From contig JAKIUK010000104.1 in the NCBI GenBank assembly GCA_021647585.1, positions 1 to 8,150 on the forward strand: a stretch of 8,150 nucleotides of DNA, given 5' to 3'. The notes beneath the pieces are model-generated. The model was not told the origin of the DNA and ran no database searches. It saw only the letters and a program-made list of their open reading frames with translations. The position numbers and the translations under genes were made by a program. Position 1 is the stretch's first letter; every line of letters starts with the position of its first letter. Positions 1 to 5,696 of the stretch are shown here, in pieces. Origin of the DNA: Methylococcaceae bacterium (GTDB lineage: Bacteria; Pseudomonadota; Gammaproteobacteria; Methylococcales; Methylomonadaceae).

Positions 1-861
1 AGCCATCAAGGTATACGAGTTTTAGGAAATAGCCTGGGTTTTTTACAAGGCTATCAGGCCAGCCGTCACTCAATGAGTTGTTCCGTGTTGGGTGAGCGAG
101 ATGGCGGTATGCAAAGAGATTATTGGTATAGTGTATCCAGAAATGCTAGCGAACTGGAATCAGCTAAAGATATTGGTATCAAAGCAGCAGAACGAACTAT
201 CAAACGATTAGGGGCACGTAGTCTGACTACCCGACAATGTCCGGTATTATATTCGGCAGAAGTAGCGTCCGGATTGATTGGGTCTTTAATTAGTGCTGTG
301 AGTGGTGGTAGTTTGTATCGAAAATCCAGTTTTTTAGTTGATTCTTTAGGTTCACAGGTATTATCGGGTTTTATTCACATCCATGAGCAACCCTACTTAA
401 AAATGGCTCTAGGTAGTTCAGCATATGATTCTGAAGGCGTAACAACAGCAGCTAGAGATATCGTTAAAGATGGCATTTTGCAAAGCTATGTTCTCAGTAG
501 TTATTCTGCACGTAAACTCGGCATGAAAAGTACTGGAAATGCCGGAGGAGTACATAATTTAACCATAGATTCCGGAGAAAATGATTTTACCGCTATGCTA
601 AAGCAGTTAAACACCGGACTATTAGTGACAGAACTTATGGGGCAAGGTGTCAATGCAGTAACCGGTGATTATTCCCGTGGAGCCTCTGGTTTCTGGGTGG
701 AAAATGGGGAGATACAATACCCGGTTGAAGAAATTACCATAGCCGGTAATTTAAAAGATATGTATAAAAATATTGTTGCCATAGGCAATGATGTGGATTA
801 CCGAGGCAATATCAGGACAGGGTCTATATTAATCGAGCAAATGTCGATAGCGGGGGAGTAA
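1..861 (+). CDS. pmbA: PmbA/TldE metalloprotease-family subunit, C-terminal part (5' end outside window)
   Basis: The frame is open from base 1, so the gene is cut by the window edge. The 286 visible residues end at TAA 859-861. Family members are about 450 residues, so roughly 160 N-terminal residues are missing. Seen in sequence: family-typical blocks such as RHSMSCSV near the start, the LGSSAYDSEGV stretch, SSYSARKLGMKSTGNAGGVHN, then ELMGQGVN and a GDYSRGASGFWVENGEI block close to the C-terminus. Known of the family: PmbA (TldE) is the non-zinc-binding partner of TldD in a cytoplasmic protease complex that degrades unfolded peptides, matures microcin B17 and affects CcdA stability. The HExxH motif belongs to TldD, so its absence here is expected and separates PmbA from TldD. 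No tldD is in the window. The gene converges on pyrD 81 bp downstream. The family call is confident; the substrate in this organism is unknown. Confidence 0.93.
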   Translation, partial: SHQGIRVLGNSLGFLQGYQASRHSMSCSVLGERDGGMQRDYWYSVSRNASELESAKDIGIKAAERTIKRLGARSLTTRQCPVLYSAEVASGLIGSLISAVSGGSLYRKSSFLVDSLGSQVLSGFIHIHEQPYLKMALGSSAYDSEGVTTAARDIVKDGILQSYVLSSYSARKLGMKSTGNAGGVHNLTIDSGENDFTAMLKQLNTGLLVTELMGQGVNAVTGDYSRGASGFWVENGEIQYPVEEITIAGNLKDMYKNIVAIGNDVDYRGNIRTGSILIEQMSIAGE

Positions 862-880
862 GGCATTATAATCCCTCTCG

Positions 881-923
881 GCAATTGCTCCTGCATTGCT
901 CTACTTACCTACATCCTTGTAGG
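881..923. repeat. Small palindromic intergenic repeat between pmbA and pyrD
   Basis: The 81-bp convergent gap holds two near-repeated words, GCAATTGCTC (881-890) and GCATTGCTC (893-901). They are followed by a perfect 6-bp inverted repeat, CCTACA (908-913) and TGTAGG (918-923), around a 4-nt loop. No T-run follows the hairpin on either strand, so it is not a canonical intrinsic terminator. It might still slow or terminate transcription from both convergent genes. The composition resembles dispersed REP-like palindromes of gammaproteobacteria. That assignment is inference, because only one copy is visible. Confidence 0.4.
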
Positions 924-942
924 CATCCCTTTGGAGAAGGCT

Positions 943-1956
943 TTAAAGTATTTTCAAAATATCTTCAATTAACTGTGGGCCACGATAGATTAAGCCGCTA
1001 TAAATCTGTACCAGACGAGCGCCTGCGGCAAGTTTATCCTGTGCATCTCTGCCAGATGAAATGCCACCGGCTGCAATAATGGGGATTTTCCTATTAAGTT
1101 CAGCAGCTAAACCCGCAACGACATAAGTTGATTGTTGTTTAACTGGAGCACCACTTAAGCCACCAATTTCATTTGCATGAATATGACCTTGAATTGTCTC
1201 TCTGGAAATAGTGGTATTAGTAGCAATTACACCGTCAAGATTAAATTCCAATAATAATTTTGCGATATGAGTAATTTCATCGTCATTCAGATCTGGGGCG
1301 ATTTTAACCACTAAAGGTGTATATTTATTGAATTTTTGCTGAAGTTTTAATTGTTCTTCTTTTAATGCTGACAATAGTCTTTTTATTTCGTCACCTTGCT
1401 GGAGCTGACGCAGGTTTTTAGTGTTGGGGGAAGAAATATTAAGGGTAATATAGCTGGCCAAAGCATAGCTTTTACGTAGTCCGGTTAAATAGTCAGCAGT
1501 GGCATTTTTAATTGGGGTGTCAAAATTCTTACCAATGTTAATACCTAAAACACCTTTATAGTTTGCCAGTTCAACCTGTTGCAGTAAATGTTCTACTCCC
1601 ATGTTATTAAAGCCCATGCGATTAATGATAGCCTCATGTTCGAGAAGTCTGAACAAGCGAGGTTTAGGATTGCCGGGCTGTGATCTAGGTGTCACTGTAC
1701 CAATCTCAATAAACCCAAAGCCTAAAGCGGCGAGAGCATCAATGTAATCTCCGTTTTTATCCATTCCTGCGGCTAATCCAACCGGGTTTTTAAAATCCAG
1801 CCCCATGACAGTAACCGGTTTATTATCTGAACTGGCTTTGCTTAAGGCAGATAAGCCCATTTGATGAGAGAGTTTTAACAGTTTAAGCGTAAGGTAATGA
1901 GAAATTTCAGGATCAAGCGAGAATAGAGCAGGACGAAGTAAAGGATATAGATTCAT
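943..1956 (-). CDS. pyrD: Dihydroorotate dehydrogenase (quinone), class 2
   Basis: A 337-residue protein, essentially the length of E. coli PyrD (336). It oxidises dihydroorotate to orotate in pyrimidine synthesis, passing electrons through FMN to membrane quinone. Seen: an N-terminal helical segment (about 1-40) of the sort that docks class 2 enzymes on the inner membrane; NPVGLAAGMDKNG (58-69); the IGTVTPRSQPGNPKPR block (85-100); INRMGFNN (111-118); and NISSPNT (173-179), whose S175 falls at the position of the class 2 catalytic serine. Near the C-terminus are the FMN-phosphate region AAGGIS (295-300) and the family-typical QIYSGLIYRGP (317-327). The ATG at 1954-1956 gives the standard MNLYPLLRP start, but no Shine-Dalgarno sequence is recognisable upstream. 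The gene lies 214 bp downstream of thiO on the same strand, with a MITE-like element between them, so it probably has its own promoter. Confidence 0.97.
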   Translation of the reverse strand: MNLYPLLRPALFSLDPEISHYLTLKLLKLSHQMGLSALSKASSDNKPVTVMGLDFKNPVGLAAGMDKNGDYIDALAALGFGFIEIGTVTPRSQPGNPKPRLFRLLEHEAIINRMGFNNMGVEHLLQQVELANYKGVLGINIGKNFDTPIKNATADYLTGLRKSYALASYITLNISSPNTKNLRQLQQGDEIKRLLSALKEEQLKLQQKFNKYTPLVVKIAPDLNDDEITHIAKLLLEFNLDGVIATNTTISRETIQGHIHANEIGGLSGAPVKQQSTYVVAGLAAELNRKIPIIAAGGISSGRDAQDKLAAGARLVQIYSGLIYRGPQLIEDILKIL

Positions 1957-2012
1957 AAGTTAAGGTGATTTGTAATTTTATTATGCTGAGCAAATTAATT
2001 CGCTAATACATT

Positions 2013-2157
2013 AATTCTACTTTGTCAGATTATAAATGTAGGGTGCGTTGTACGCACCAAAATTATTTTTATCCTTCCAATGCCGAAATGGTGCGTACAA
2101 CGCATCCTACGAAGATGCTTTTGTTTAGGATCCATTCAAATGTGACAAAGTAGAATT
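2013..2157. mobile_element. MITE-like 145-bp element with terminal inverted repeats
   Basis: The ends AATTCTACTTTGTCA (2013-2027) and TGACAAAGTAGAATT (2143-2157) are perfect 15-bp inverted repeats. Allowing one mismatch, the match extends inward for four more bases. A second inverted repeat lies inside (2038-2110). There is no coding capacity. This layout, short and non-coding with nested palindromes in an intergenic gap, is that of a non-autonomous miniature element mobilised by a transposase elsewhere. The outermost AATT is its own reverse complement, so it could be part of the terminal repeat or a 4-bp target duplication flanking CTAC...GTAG. No longer target duplication is visible. The element separates thiO from pyrD and may insulate them or form a transcript hairpin. 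The family is not recognised by name. Confidence 0.62.
2038..2110. repeat. Nested 21-bp inverted repeat inside the MITE-like element
   Basis: The arms are 2038-2058 (GTAGGGTGCGTTGTACGCACC) without its first base, matched against 2091-2110, and they pair along 20 of 21 positions when 2038 and 2090 are included. A 31-nt AT-rich loop separates them. Each arm also contains its own small palindrome: GGTGCGT, a 3-nt spacer, then ACGCACC in the left arm, with one mismatch in the right. The DNA or RNA could therefore fold as one long hairpin or as two short ones. Words of the type TAGGGTGCG...CGCACC are familiar as dispersed intergenic palindromes in several aquatic bacteria; here that link is inference. 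Confidence 0.75.
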
Positions 2158-2170
2158 GAGGTGTGAAGAT

Positions 2171-3289
2171 TTAATAACTCCCGAAACTTATTAAATTCTC
2201 ACTCCTAAGTTTGTAGGGTTCAGGGTCTACACAGGGTTTTCTATCTAAAATCAAATCTGCCATTAATTGTGCAGATGCGGGCCCCATGACTAAACCATTT
2301 CTAAAATGCCCGGCATTAATTGCTAGATTTTTAATTTCCGGGTGTTTATCTATATAAGGTATGCCTTGCTTGGTACCAGGACGCAAGCCTGCCCATTGAT
2401 TTATCAAGGGAGATTCTTTTAGAGCAGGAAGCAATTCGGTTGCAAAGCCAGCTAACTTGTCTTTAGTTTCCTTTGAGATGCTTTTATCAAATGCACAATG
2501 TTCTACTGAGCTGCCCACTAAGATTTTACCGTCTTTACGTGGGATTAGATAATAGTCATTATCTAATATCATATGCGATAAAGTCTCTGGTTTAGCATCA
2601 AATAACAACATCTGCCCTTTTACGGGTGATATTTCTGGTGTCAGTCGGCTATTAGGTAATAATTTTTTTGTCAGCGTGCCGGTCCATGCGCCTGAACTGA
2701 TGATTAATTGATTAACATTAATATTACCCTGGTTTGTAGACAAAGTATTAATGCGGCCATTTTTAATTTTGCAATCGCTTACTTCACAGTTTTCAATAAA
2801 TTTGGCGCCTGCATCTAGTAAATATGCTTTTAAAGATTTTAACAGTCTTGGGTTTCGTGCTTGAGCAATAGTCGGGAGCCATAAGGGCATGATTGTTTTA
2901 GTGTTCAAATCCTTAAAAAATGAGCTATCTGCCTGGCTATAAGGGATATGATTGTTTTTACACCAATTGCTGGCAAGTTCAATATCCGGGTTTTTACAGA
3001 TCAGTAATCCACAGTCATACCATTCCGGGTCTATTTTGGTGCTATCAAATAATTCACTGGATAAAGCCGCATAGTTTTTTATACTTTCCAATACTAAAGT
3101 GCTAATGGGCCGCGGCTGTCGCCAGGGGTATAGAGGGAGCAATATTCCGCCGCCAGCCCAGGATGATTCCTGGCCTGAGAGAGATTTGTCTATCAGGGTA
3201 ACGCTAAAACCGGCCTTAACAAATTCTCGGGCAGTTAATAGGCCGATAACACCGCTACCGATAAGGGTGATTTCTGAAGTATGAGTCAT
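2171..3289 (-). CDS. thiO: Glycine oxidase ThiO-type FAD-dependent oxidoreductase
   Basis: A 372-residue protein of the D-amino-acid-oxidase fold, the usual length for ThiO. Family knowledge: glycine oxidase converts glycine to iminoglycine (dehydroglycine), which feeds assembly of the thiamine thiazole ring in the cytoplasm. Seen: an FAD-binding beta-alpha-beta start with GSGVIG at 11-16 and an acidic D34 at the end of strand 2; the ThiO-typical ESSWAGGGILLP at 41-52; ISSGAWTG at 197-204; and DYYLIPRKDGKILVGSS at 245-261. The C-terminal AGLRPGT (300-306) and GHFRNGLVMGPASA (327-340) complete it. Y246, R303 and R330 match the positions expected for substrate-carboxylate ligands by comparison with Bacillus ThiO. 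An in-frame TGA two codons before the ATG fixes the start. No Shine-Dalgarno sequence is evident. No other thiamine gene and no TPP riboswitch is seen nearby. A related D-amino-acid or glycine/sarcosine oxidase specificity cannot be excluded. Confidence 0.88.
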   Translation of the reverse strand: MTHTSEITLIGSGVIGLLTAREFVKAGFSVTLIDKSLSGQESSWAGGGILLPLYPWRQPRPISTLVLESIKNYAALSSELFDSTKIDPEWYDCGLLICKNPDIELASNWCKNNHIPYSQADSSFFKDLNTKTIMPLWLPTIAQARNPRLLKSLKAYLLDAGAKFIENCEVSDCKIKNGRINTLSTNQGNINVNQLIISSGAWTGTLTKKLLPNSRLTPEISPVKGQMLLFDAKPETLSHMILDNDYYLIPRKDGKILVGSSVEHCAFDKSISKETKDKLAGFATELLPALKESPLINQWAGLRPGTKQGIPYIDKHPEIKNLAINAGHFRNGLVMGPASAQLMADLILDRKPCVDPEPYKLRSENLISFGSY

Positions 3290-3340
3290 GTGTCAAGAGC
3301 AAGATATTTGGTTGTTGGTTTCTGTATCAACACGCTTAAG

Positions 3341-3369
3341 AATATAGTATACAGCAGCTTTAATAACAA
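3341..3369 (-). promoter_or_regulatory. Candidate sigma-70 promoter of thiO
   Basis: On the minus strand, TTGTTA (3364-3369) and TATATT (3341-3346) are separated by 17 nt, the optimal spacing. Transcription would begin roughly 45 nt before the thiO ATG. The boxes match consensus only moderately and the region is AT-rich, so chance is possible. Confidence 0.42.
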
Positions 3370-3474
3370 AAGGGCTGTTGTTTTTTTTACACAATAGTAA
3401 CTTTAATGTTAGAAGTGTTTTATAGGCTGTTGAAAAATAAAGGAAGAAAAAAATAAAAAAAATAAGTTTAAAAC

Positions 3475-3503
3475 TTGTAAGGATTTAAATTTGCTGCTAT
3501 CAT
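3475..3503 (+). promoter_or_regulatory. Candidate sigma-70 promoter with extended -10 for the outer membrane protein gene
   Basis: TTGTAA (3475-3480), a 17-nt spacer and TATCAT (3498-3503), with TGC directly before the -10 box giving an extended -10. The predicted start is near 3510, leaving a leader of about 70 nt. An A-rich tract (about 3441-3463) and the palindrome AAGTTT-A-AAACTT (3464-3476) sit just upstream and partly over the -35. They could act as an UP-like or regulator-binding region. This fits a strongly expressed outer membrane protein gene. Confidence 0.55.
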
Positions 3504-3565
3504 TACCAACGTAAAAACTTTTGTTGTATATCAGCAAATGCGTATAAAAATAACAACAACCTCTT

Positions 3566-3572
3566 GAGGGAG
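3566..3572 (+). promoter_or_regulatory. Ribosome binding site deciding the outer membrane protein start
   Basis: GAGGGAG ends 6 nt before ATG 3579. An in-frame TTG at 3564 overlaps this site and has no Shine-Dalgarno sequence of its own, so the ATG is the start. From the ATG the protein begins with a clean signal peptide. Confidence 0.8.
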
Positions 3573-3578
3573 AAATCG

Positions 3579-4466
3579 ATGATTAAAAAAACAAAGATAG
3601 CGCTTAGCGTTGCTACAGCGTCATTAACATTAGCTGGAGCGTTGGTTTCTCCACAAGCGGCTGCATTAACACAAGCAGAAGCAAATGCTAAAAAAACGGC
3701 TGCTTTAGAGTCACAAGTTGATCAAATGGCAACCATGATGAAAGCCATGCAAGCAGAATTAAGTCGAGTAAAAACAATTGCTGCTAATGCTGCTGATAAC
3801 TCTAAAGTACAAGAGTTGGATCAATGGATGGCTTCAGTAAAGAATGCACCTGTTCAGCCTTTAGTTAAAGATCATGCTTTCATCGTACGTGGTGGTTGGA
3901 TGCGTTTTAATGACAATCGTGATGGAACTAGTGCAGGCGGCCTAGGTACTCTGAATAGTGCGTTAGGTCAGGGAGAAAATTTTGGATCAGATAGAGATGC
4001 CTACTACTATGGTGGTGCTATTGATTTTAATATGAATAACGATTTGTTTGGAATGATGGATGGTGTATCATTTGGTATTGAATTAGGTATTGAATATGCA
4101 CATTTGGCTGATAAAGAAAATAATGCTAATTCACTTAATGCCGTTGCAGGAGCTACTGTAGTTAACCAAACAGCAGATGTTAATCAGTTAAGAGTGAGCG
4201 CATCACCAAAAATCAGATTTATGCACGGCAGTAAATTAAGACCTTGGATAATCCCAGCAGGCTTAGATATTAACATCATTAGTCCACCATCTAATGCAAT
4301 TACTGTATTAAACACAGGTATGCAGTTTGGAGCAGGTGTTGATTATGAATTGTTGAGTAATGTAATAGTTGGAGTAGATGGACGATATCATCATACTTTT
4401 GATAACATTGATGGTGTAGATACTGATGCCTTTACATTAGGTGGGAATATCGGTTTCAAATTCTAA
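3579..4466 (+). CDS. Secreted beta-barrel outer membrane protein with N-terminal coiled coil
   Basis: A 295-residue protein. Seen: a signal peptide (charged MIKKTK, a hydrophobic core to about residue 24, likely cleavage after QAAA at 29); a predicted coiled coil at about 41-66 with heptad-like spacing (LESQVDQM...MKAMQAELSRV); and a linker to about 98. The rest (99-295) has alternating, aromatic-rich stretches such as HAFIVRGGWMRF, DAYYYGGAIDF, VSFGIELGIEYAHL, MQFGAGVDYEL and VIVGVDGRYHHTF. It ends in ...LGGNIGFKF with a terminal phenylalanine, the usual outer-membrane assembly signal. There is no cysteine in the mature part. The size suggests a small barrel of about 8-10 strands, which is inference. 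The coiled coil could mediate trimer or peptidoglycan-proximal contacts, as in some coiled-coil porins. The transported solute and the exact family are not recognised. It has its own promoter and terminator and is probably monocistronic, although it lies beside the solute-binding module. Confidence 0.8.
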   Translation: MIKKTKIALSVATASLTLAGALVSPQAAALTQAEANAKKTAALESQVDQMATMMKAMQAELSRVKTIAANAADNSKVQELDQWMASVKNAPVQPLVKDHAFIVRGGWMRFNDNRDGTSAGGLGTLNSALGQGENFGSDRDAYYYGGAIDFNMNNDLFGMMDGVSFGIELGIEYAHLADKENNANSLNAVAGATVVNQTADVNQLRVSASPKIRFMHGSKLRPWIIPAGLDINIISPPSNAITVLNTGMQFGAGVDYELLSNVIVGVDGRYHHTFDNIDGVDTDAFTLGGNIGFKF

Positions 4467-4492
4467 GTTTATTCAAACTTAAAGAAACCCAG

Positions 4493-4523
4493 AAAGGGAA
4501 GGTGTCAAAACCTTCCCTTTTTT
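4493..4523 (+). terminator. Strong intrinsic terminator after the outer membrane protein gene
   Basis: A perfect 11-bp stem, AAAGGGAAGGT (4493-4503) with ACCTTCCCTTT (4510-4520), a 6-nt loop GTCAAA, and a six-T run at 4518-4523. It lies 27 bp after the stop codon and separates this transcript from the module downstream. Confidence 0.93.
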
Positions 4524-4545
4524 ATGCCTGAAGGAAAATTGAGCA

Positions 4546-4566
4546 GACGAAAGACGAAAGACGAAA
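4546..4566 (+). repeat. Three tandem copies of the heptamer GACGAAA
   Basis: Three exact head-to-tail copies at 4546-4552, 4553-4559 and 4560-4566, between the terminator and the first module gene. The unit length is not a divisor of a helical turn and nothing in it is coding. It could be a slippage-prone microsatellite upstream of the module promoter, or simply low-complexity sequence. Confidence 0.85.
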
Positions 4567-4573
4567 ACGTGTA

Positions 4574-4582
4574 TGCTAAAAT
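4574..4582 (+). promoter_or_regulatory. Candidate extended -10 promoter element of the A1-B1-A2-B2 operon
   Basis: TGC followed by TAAAAT (4577-4582) resembles an extended -10. No convincing -35 lies 16-18 nt upstream, where the heptamer repeat is. The predicted start near 4588-4590 would place a strong dyad (4580-4609) right at the start site, a natural position for an operator. This is tentative. Confidence 0.33.
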
Positions 4583-4609
4583 ATTTGAAAATCTAAGATT
4601 TAGAATATT
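4580..4609. promoter_or_regulatory. Nested dyad upstream of A1, possible operator
   Basis: The inner arms AAATCT (4589-4594) and AGATTT (4596-4601) are a perfect inverted repeat around one base. The outer arms AATATT at 4580-4585 and 4604-4609 extend the symmetry to 30 bp. The word AATCTAA (4590-4596) lies at its centre and recurs in two later gaps of the same operon. Two-fold symmetry at the presumed transcription start suggests a dimeric regulator site; a leader RNA hairpin is the alternative. Confidence 0.42.
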
Positions 4610-4612
4610 CAG

Positions 4613-4631
4613 AGAGTTAGAAACTAACTTT
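4613..4631 (+). promoter_or_regulatory. Leader hairpin abutting the A1 ribosome binding site
   Basis: AGTTAG (4615-4620) and CTAACT (4624-4629) form a perfect 6-bp stem with an AAA loop. It extends by a G:T wobble and an A:T pair to 4613/4631. The Shine-Dalgarno AAGGGG (4633-4638) starts two bases later. The hairpin might stabilise the message or influence ribosome access to the weak TTG start of A1. Confidence 0.45.
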
Positions 4632-4644
4632 TAAGGGGCATGCT

Positions 4645-5658
4645 TTGAAAACACACTACCATTATTTTTCATTACTCTGCTTAATAAGCTTATCTGTACT
4701 AATAAATGGCTGTACGATAGTTTATAAAGGGACAGGGAAAGTAATGATCGGTTATGCCGAGGATCAGGGTGTGCCCTACATCCTGTCGACGGCTGATGTG
4801 GCTTTGACGTGTTCAATGGTCGAATCCTTTACTCCGTTTTTGTTAAGTTTTGCACAAGTGACTGAATCACCGGATAAGCTGGCTATTATGTTTTATTTGA
4901 TGGCTGGCAATTGTGCTGAATTTAAAGCCTGGGAAGAAGAATTGCGGTATCTACGGGCGATATATTCAAAAAATCCCATTGAAGCTCAAGACGCTCGCAT
5001 TGCACAGCAACGATTACTTGCTCTGGCTGCCTACAGACAGTTAACCGGGTATCATTATCTGGCAAAAGCTTTTGTTGAGCCTGGCGATGAATGTCCTGAC
5101 TTTGACTCCGACAACGATGAATTATACTGGCTAATTGGTCTTATCAATGGGTTGCAGGCGATTATTAACGATATAGCTTCCGGGGGAACAGTTGAAGTCC
5201 CCATGAATATCGCAGCAAAAGTGGGTCGGGGAGCCGCTTGTTTGAACAACAAAAAATGGTGGGGGACACCAGAAGCCATTCAAGCCGCTATCTGGATGAC
5301 CATTCCTGGTAACCAGCCGATCGATAGAGATCCAGAACAAACGCTAAGTCATTCGGTAAAAATGGGATTACAGCAAGGCATACGGATTCCTCAAGTGCTG
5401 GCTGCACAAGTTTATCTGGGGCTGGGTGAAATTGAACAGGTCAAAAAAATCATTCGTAATCATGCGGAGTTGAAGCAGACCGCTGCAAGTCAAACCTATA
5501 AAAGTCTGAATCAAGTATCGAGCCTGCAAATACAGGCTATTTCCGATCGATTATGGACTGAAGCGACCGGGAAACGCACGCCACTTGGAAGAATAGGCTT
5601 TTTTTGGGATGATGCAGACAAGGCAGTTGACATTATAGATATTGATGAGCTACTTTGA
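4645..5658 (+). CDS. A1: predicted lipoprotein, unnamed partner of an orphan solute-binding protein (module copy 1)
   Basis: A 337-residue protein of a family I cannot name. The start is TTG 4645, six nt after AAGGGG (4633-4638); the nearby ATG at 4640 is out of frame. Seen: a hydrophobic signal with LINGC at 19-23, lipobox-like with C23 as the probable lipidated residue. Thr at +2 suggests outer membrane sorting by the E. coli rule. The mature part is helical and has four cysteines (C56, C90, C150, C199), all kept in A2. Conserved blocks are CAEFKAWEEELRY (90-102), EAQDARIAQ (113-121), CLNNKKWWGTP (199-209), GLQQGIRI (241-248) and TEATGKRTP (305-313), followed by FWDD and the acidic tail DIIDIDELL. 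Stretches such as VLAAQVYLGLGEIEQVKKII (251-270) look like helical-repeat hairpins. It is followed after 38 bp by the solute-binding gene B1. By context it may be a TatT-like periplasmic helical accessory to the B protein; I see no clear TatT sequence match. Confidence 0.72.
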   Translation: MKTHYHYFSLLCLISLSVLINGCTIVYKGTGKVMIGYAEDQGVPYILSTADVALTCSMVESFTPFLLSFAQVTESPDKLAIMFYLMAGNCAEFKAWEEELRYLRAIYSKNPIEAQDARIAQQRLLALAAYRQLTGYHYLAKAFVEPGDECPDFDSDNDELYWLIGLINGLQAIINDIASGGTVEVPMNIAAKVGRGAACLNNKKWWGTPEAIQAAIWMTIPGNQPIDRDPEQTLSHSVKMGLQQGIRIPQVLAAQVYLGLGEIEQVKKIIRNHAELKQTAASQTYKSLNQVSSLQIQAISDRLWTEATGKRTPLGRIGFFWDDADKAVDIIDIDELL

Positions 5659-5676
5659 TCTTAATCTAAATTAAGA
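5659..5676 (+). promoter_or_regulatory. Hairpin in the A1-B1 gap
   Basis: TCTTAAT (5659-5665) and ATTAAGA (5670-5676) are perfect 7-bp arms around CTAA, starting right after the A1 stop codon. The centre contains AATCTAA (5663-5669), shared with the gaps before A1 and A2. An AT-only stem of this size is too weak to terminate and has no T-run. It may be a protein-binding site or an mRNA processing or stability element. Confidence 0.4.
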
Positions 5677-5684
5677 CAATAAGT

Positions 5685-5690
5685 AGGAGA
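5685..5690 (+). promoter_or_regulatory. Ribosome binding site that places the B1 start at TTG 5697
   Basis: AGGAGA lies directly before GTG 5691, far too close for initiation there. The AGGAG core is 7 nt from TTG 5697, which is optimal. The TTG is therefore preferred as the start. Confidence 0.72.
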
Positions 5691-5696
5691 GTGCCC

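Noticed and set aside
885..1079. Short plus-strand frame overlapping the 3' end of pyrD
   Set aside because: Mostly antisense to the conserved pyrD C-terminus and starts in the palindromic repeat.
2920..3284. Two plus-strand frames of about 61 codons inside thiO
   Set aside because: Antisense to conserved ThiO blocks; no supporting signals.
3290..3297. TTGACA next to the thiO start codon (minus strand) as a -35 box
   Set aside because: It lies at the start codon, so transcription would begin inside the gene; a better spaced pair exists upstream.
3290..3340. TPP riboswitch upstream of thiO
   Set aside because: The leader is only about 50 nt and lacks the THI-box core words.
3521..3559. 7-bp inverted repeat TTGTTGT/ACAACAA in the outer membrane protein leader
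   Set aside because: A short AT-rich stem with a 25-nt loop; likely chance in this composition.
3564..3578. TTG start for the outer membrane protein, adding five residues
   Set aside because: It overlaps the Shine-Dalgarno sequence; ATG 3579 has correct spacing and begins a normal signal peptide.
4631..5340. Three open frames on the minus strand in and around A1
   Set aside because: Shadows of the A1 coding frame; composition not protein-like and no start signals.
5691..5696. GTG start for B1, adding two residues
   Set aside because: Only one nucleotide separates it from the AGGAG core; TTG 5697 has ideal spacing.
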